A DNA stretch of 41,589 nucleotides from Alphaproteobacteria bacterium UBA828. Lineage in GTDB: Bacteria > Pseudomonadota > Alphaproteobacteria > UBA828. Positions 40,823 to 41,589 of this stretch are shown one piece after another. The notes under the pieces were generated by a model. That model saw only the letters and a program-made list of their open reading frames with translations, searched no databases and had not been told where the DNA came from. The position numbers and the translations under genes are program-made. The DNA is taken from assembly GCA_002296185.1 (NCBI GenBank), contig DBHM01000027.1:59320-100908 (forward strand), given 5' to 3'. The number at the start of each line of letters is the position of its first letter. The stretch's first letter is position 1.

Positions 40823-41589
40823 ATGAGCGATGTATCTCCAGAAAAAGCTGAACATCATACTAAGGGACATGATTATCATTTAGTTGATCCTAGTCCTTGG
40901 CCTGCCCTAGGAGCACTTGCCGGGGGAGTATTATTGGGAGGGGCAGTCCTATATTTTGCTACAGAGCAATTCTGGATGATGATTATAGGGTTTGTTCTAA
41001 CTGTGATTACAATGAGAGGTTGGTGGCGTGATGTTGTGCGTGAAGGTCACGAACGGGGTGACCATACTGCAGTAGTTCAGAGAGGACTACGCTTTGGAAT
41101 GATATTGTTTATTGCTTCGGAGATAATGTTTTTTGCTGCATTTTTCTGGGCTTTTTTCAACGCTTCTCTTATGCCAACAGAATTTACAGATTTTACATGG
41201 CCACCACCGGATATAGAATTGATCTATGCTTGGGAACTTCCCTTTTTTAACACTCTTTTACTTCTGACCTCTGGAGCAACATGTACTTGGGCTCATCACG
41301 CTTTAAAGCACGGGAACCGGAAGCATTTAATATGGGGACTTTCACTAACTGTGGGCTTAGGTGTAATATTTTTGTGTGTTCAGGGTTATGAATATTCTCA
41401 TGCAGCTTTTGGTTTTCGAGAAGGTATTTATTCATCCACATTTTTTATGGCTACAGGATTCCATGGATTCCATGTTACTGTGGGGGCAATTTTTCTAGGA
41501 GTATGCTTATATAGGGCCGTAAAAAATCAATTTACGCCAAAGCAGCATATTGGCTTTGAGGCTGCGGCTTGGTATTGGCATTTTGTTGA
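40823..41589 (+). CDS. ctaE: Cytochrome c oxidase subunit III (3' end beyond the window)
   Basis: Subunit III is a seven-helix membrane subunit that stabilises oxygen delivery and turnover of subunit I. 255 codons are visible, with the frame open to the window edge. It begins MSDVSPEKAEHH, then HDYHLVDPSPWP, the classic start. FIASEIMFFAAFFWAFF carries the conserved glutamate, and GFHGFHVTVGAIFLG lies near the end. The last visible residues AAWYWHFV fit the family's AAxYWHFVDVVW. Only about 5-20 residues are likely missing. GAGGT lies 7-11 bases upstream of the ATG. Confidence 0.96.
   Translation, partial: MSDVSPEKAEHHTKGHDYHLVDPSPWPALGALAGGVLLGGAVLYFATEQFWMMIIGFVLTVITMRGWWRDVVREGHERGDHTAVVQRGLRFGMILFIASEIMFFAAFFWAFFNASLMPTEFTDFTWPPPDIELIYAWELPFFNTLLLLTSGATCTWAHHALKHGNRKHLIWGLSLTVGLGVIFLCVQGYEYSHAAFGFREGIYSSTFFMATGFHGFHVTVGAIFLGVCLYRAVKNQFTPKQHIGFEAAAWYWHFV

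Noticed and set aside
1..41589. Mobile element, prophage, CRISPR or defence island
   Set aside because: I saw no transposase, integrase, phage gene, direct repeat array or tRNA-associated att site. Gene order is the usual alphaproteobacterial housekeeping type throughout.

Overview
The window is about 41.6 kb of compact, AT-rich bacterial chromosome carrying 39 protein-coding genes, two of them cut by the window edges. I see no tRNA, rRNA, insertion sequence, prophage or CRISPR array. Gene content and order point to an alphaproteobacterium, probably a small-genome marine or Rhodospirillales-like lineage. The pointers are tldD divergent from coxB-ctaD-ctaB-(small CoxF-like ORF)-ctaG-ctaE, a DUF3035/BamF lipoprotein next to lspA and an M16 peptidase pair, rluB-rsmD beside tadA, purD/xseA, and pmbA-inositol phosphatase followed by lipid A genes. 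Genus or species cannot be assigned from the sequence alone.

Layout. (1) 1-3.6 kb: 3' end of a cyclophilin gene (+), an atypical SDR and a Lys-Ser-Ser amidase (both -, separated by a strong terminator), and a MaoC/PhaJ hydratase (+). (2) 3.7-14.5 kb (+): ribF, ileS, lspA, bamF-like, an active and an inactive M16 peptidase, pgi and mutL, with several ATGA overlaps. (3) 14.5-16.7 kb (-): a class I glutamine amidotransferase-like (C26) hydrolase, rluB and rsmD. (4) tadA (+) and purD (-) are convergent; purD diverges from xseA-M23 peptidase (+). (5) 21.0-30.6 kb (-): ubiD, pmbA/tldE, an inositol monophosphatase-family gene, then the lipid A block msbA, DUF374 acyltransferase, waaA, lpxK and an LpxL-like acyltransferase. 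(6) 30.7-36.1 kb: an uncharacterised conserved gene, ubiA, rsmE, gshA and tldD. (7) 36.6 kb to the end (+): the aa3-type cytochrome c oxidase operon, running off the right edge inside subunit III.

Together the genes cover envelope building (lipoprotein processing, outer-membrane assembly, Kdo-lipid A synthesis and export), ubiquinone and cytochrome oxidase biogenesis, RNA modification, DNA repair and glutathione and flavin synthesis. Most of this is ordinary housekeeping, and I did not find a new multi-gene system. The best leads are regulatory or concern small details: a full match to the RegR/RegA redox-regulator box upstream of the cox operon, a 10-bp perfect inverted repeat between purD and xseA, a conserved unknown gene that appears to start at a rare ATT codon behind a strong ribosome binding site, a 38-residue membrane protein in the cox operon, an M23 peptidase with HxD in place of HxH, and two different late acyltransferase families in one lipid A block.
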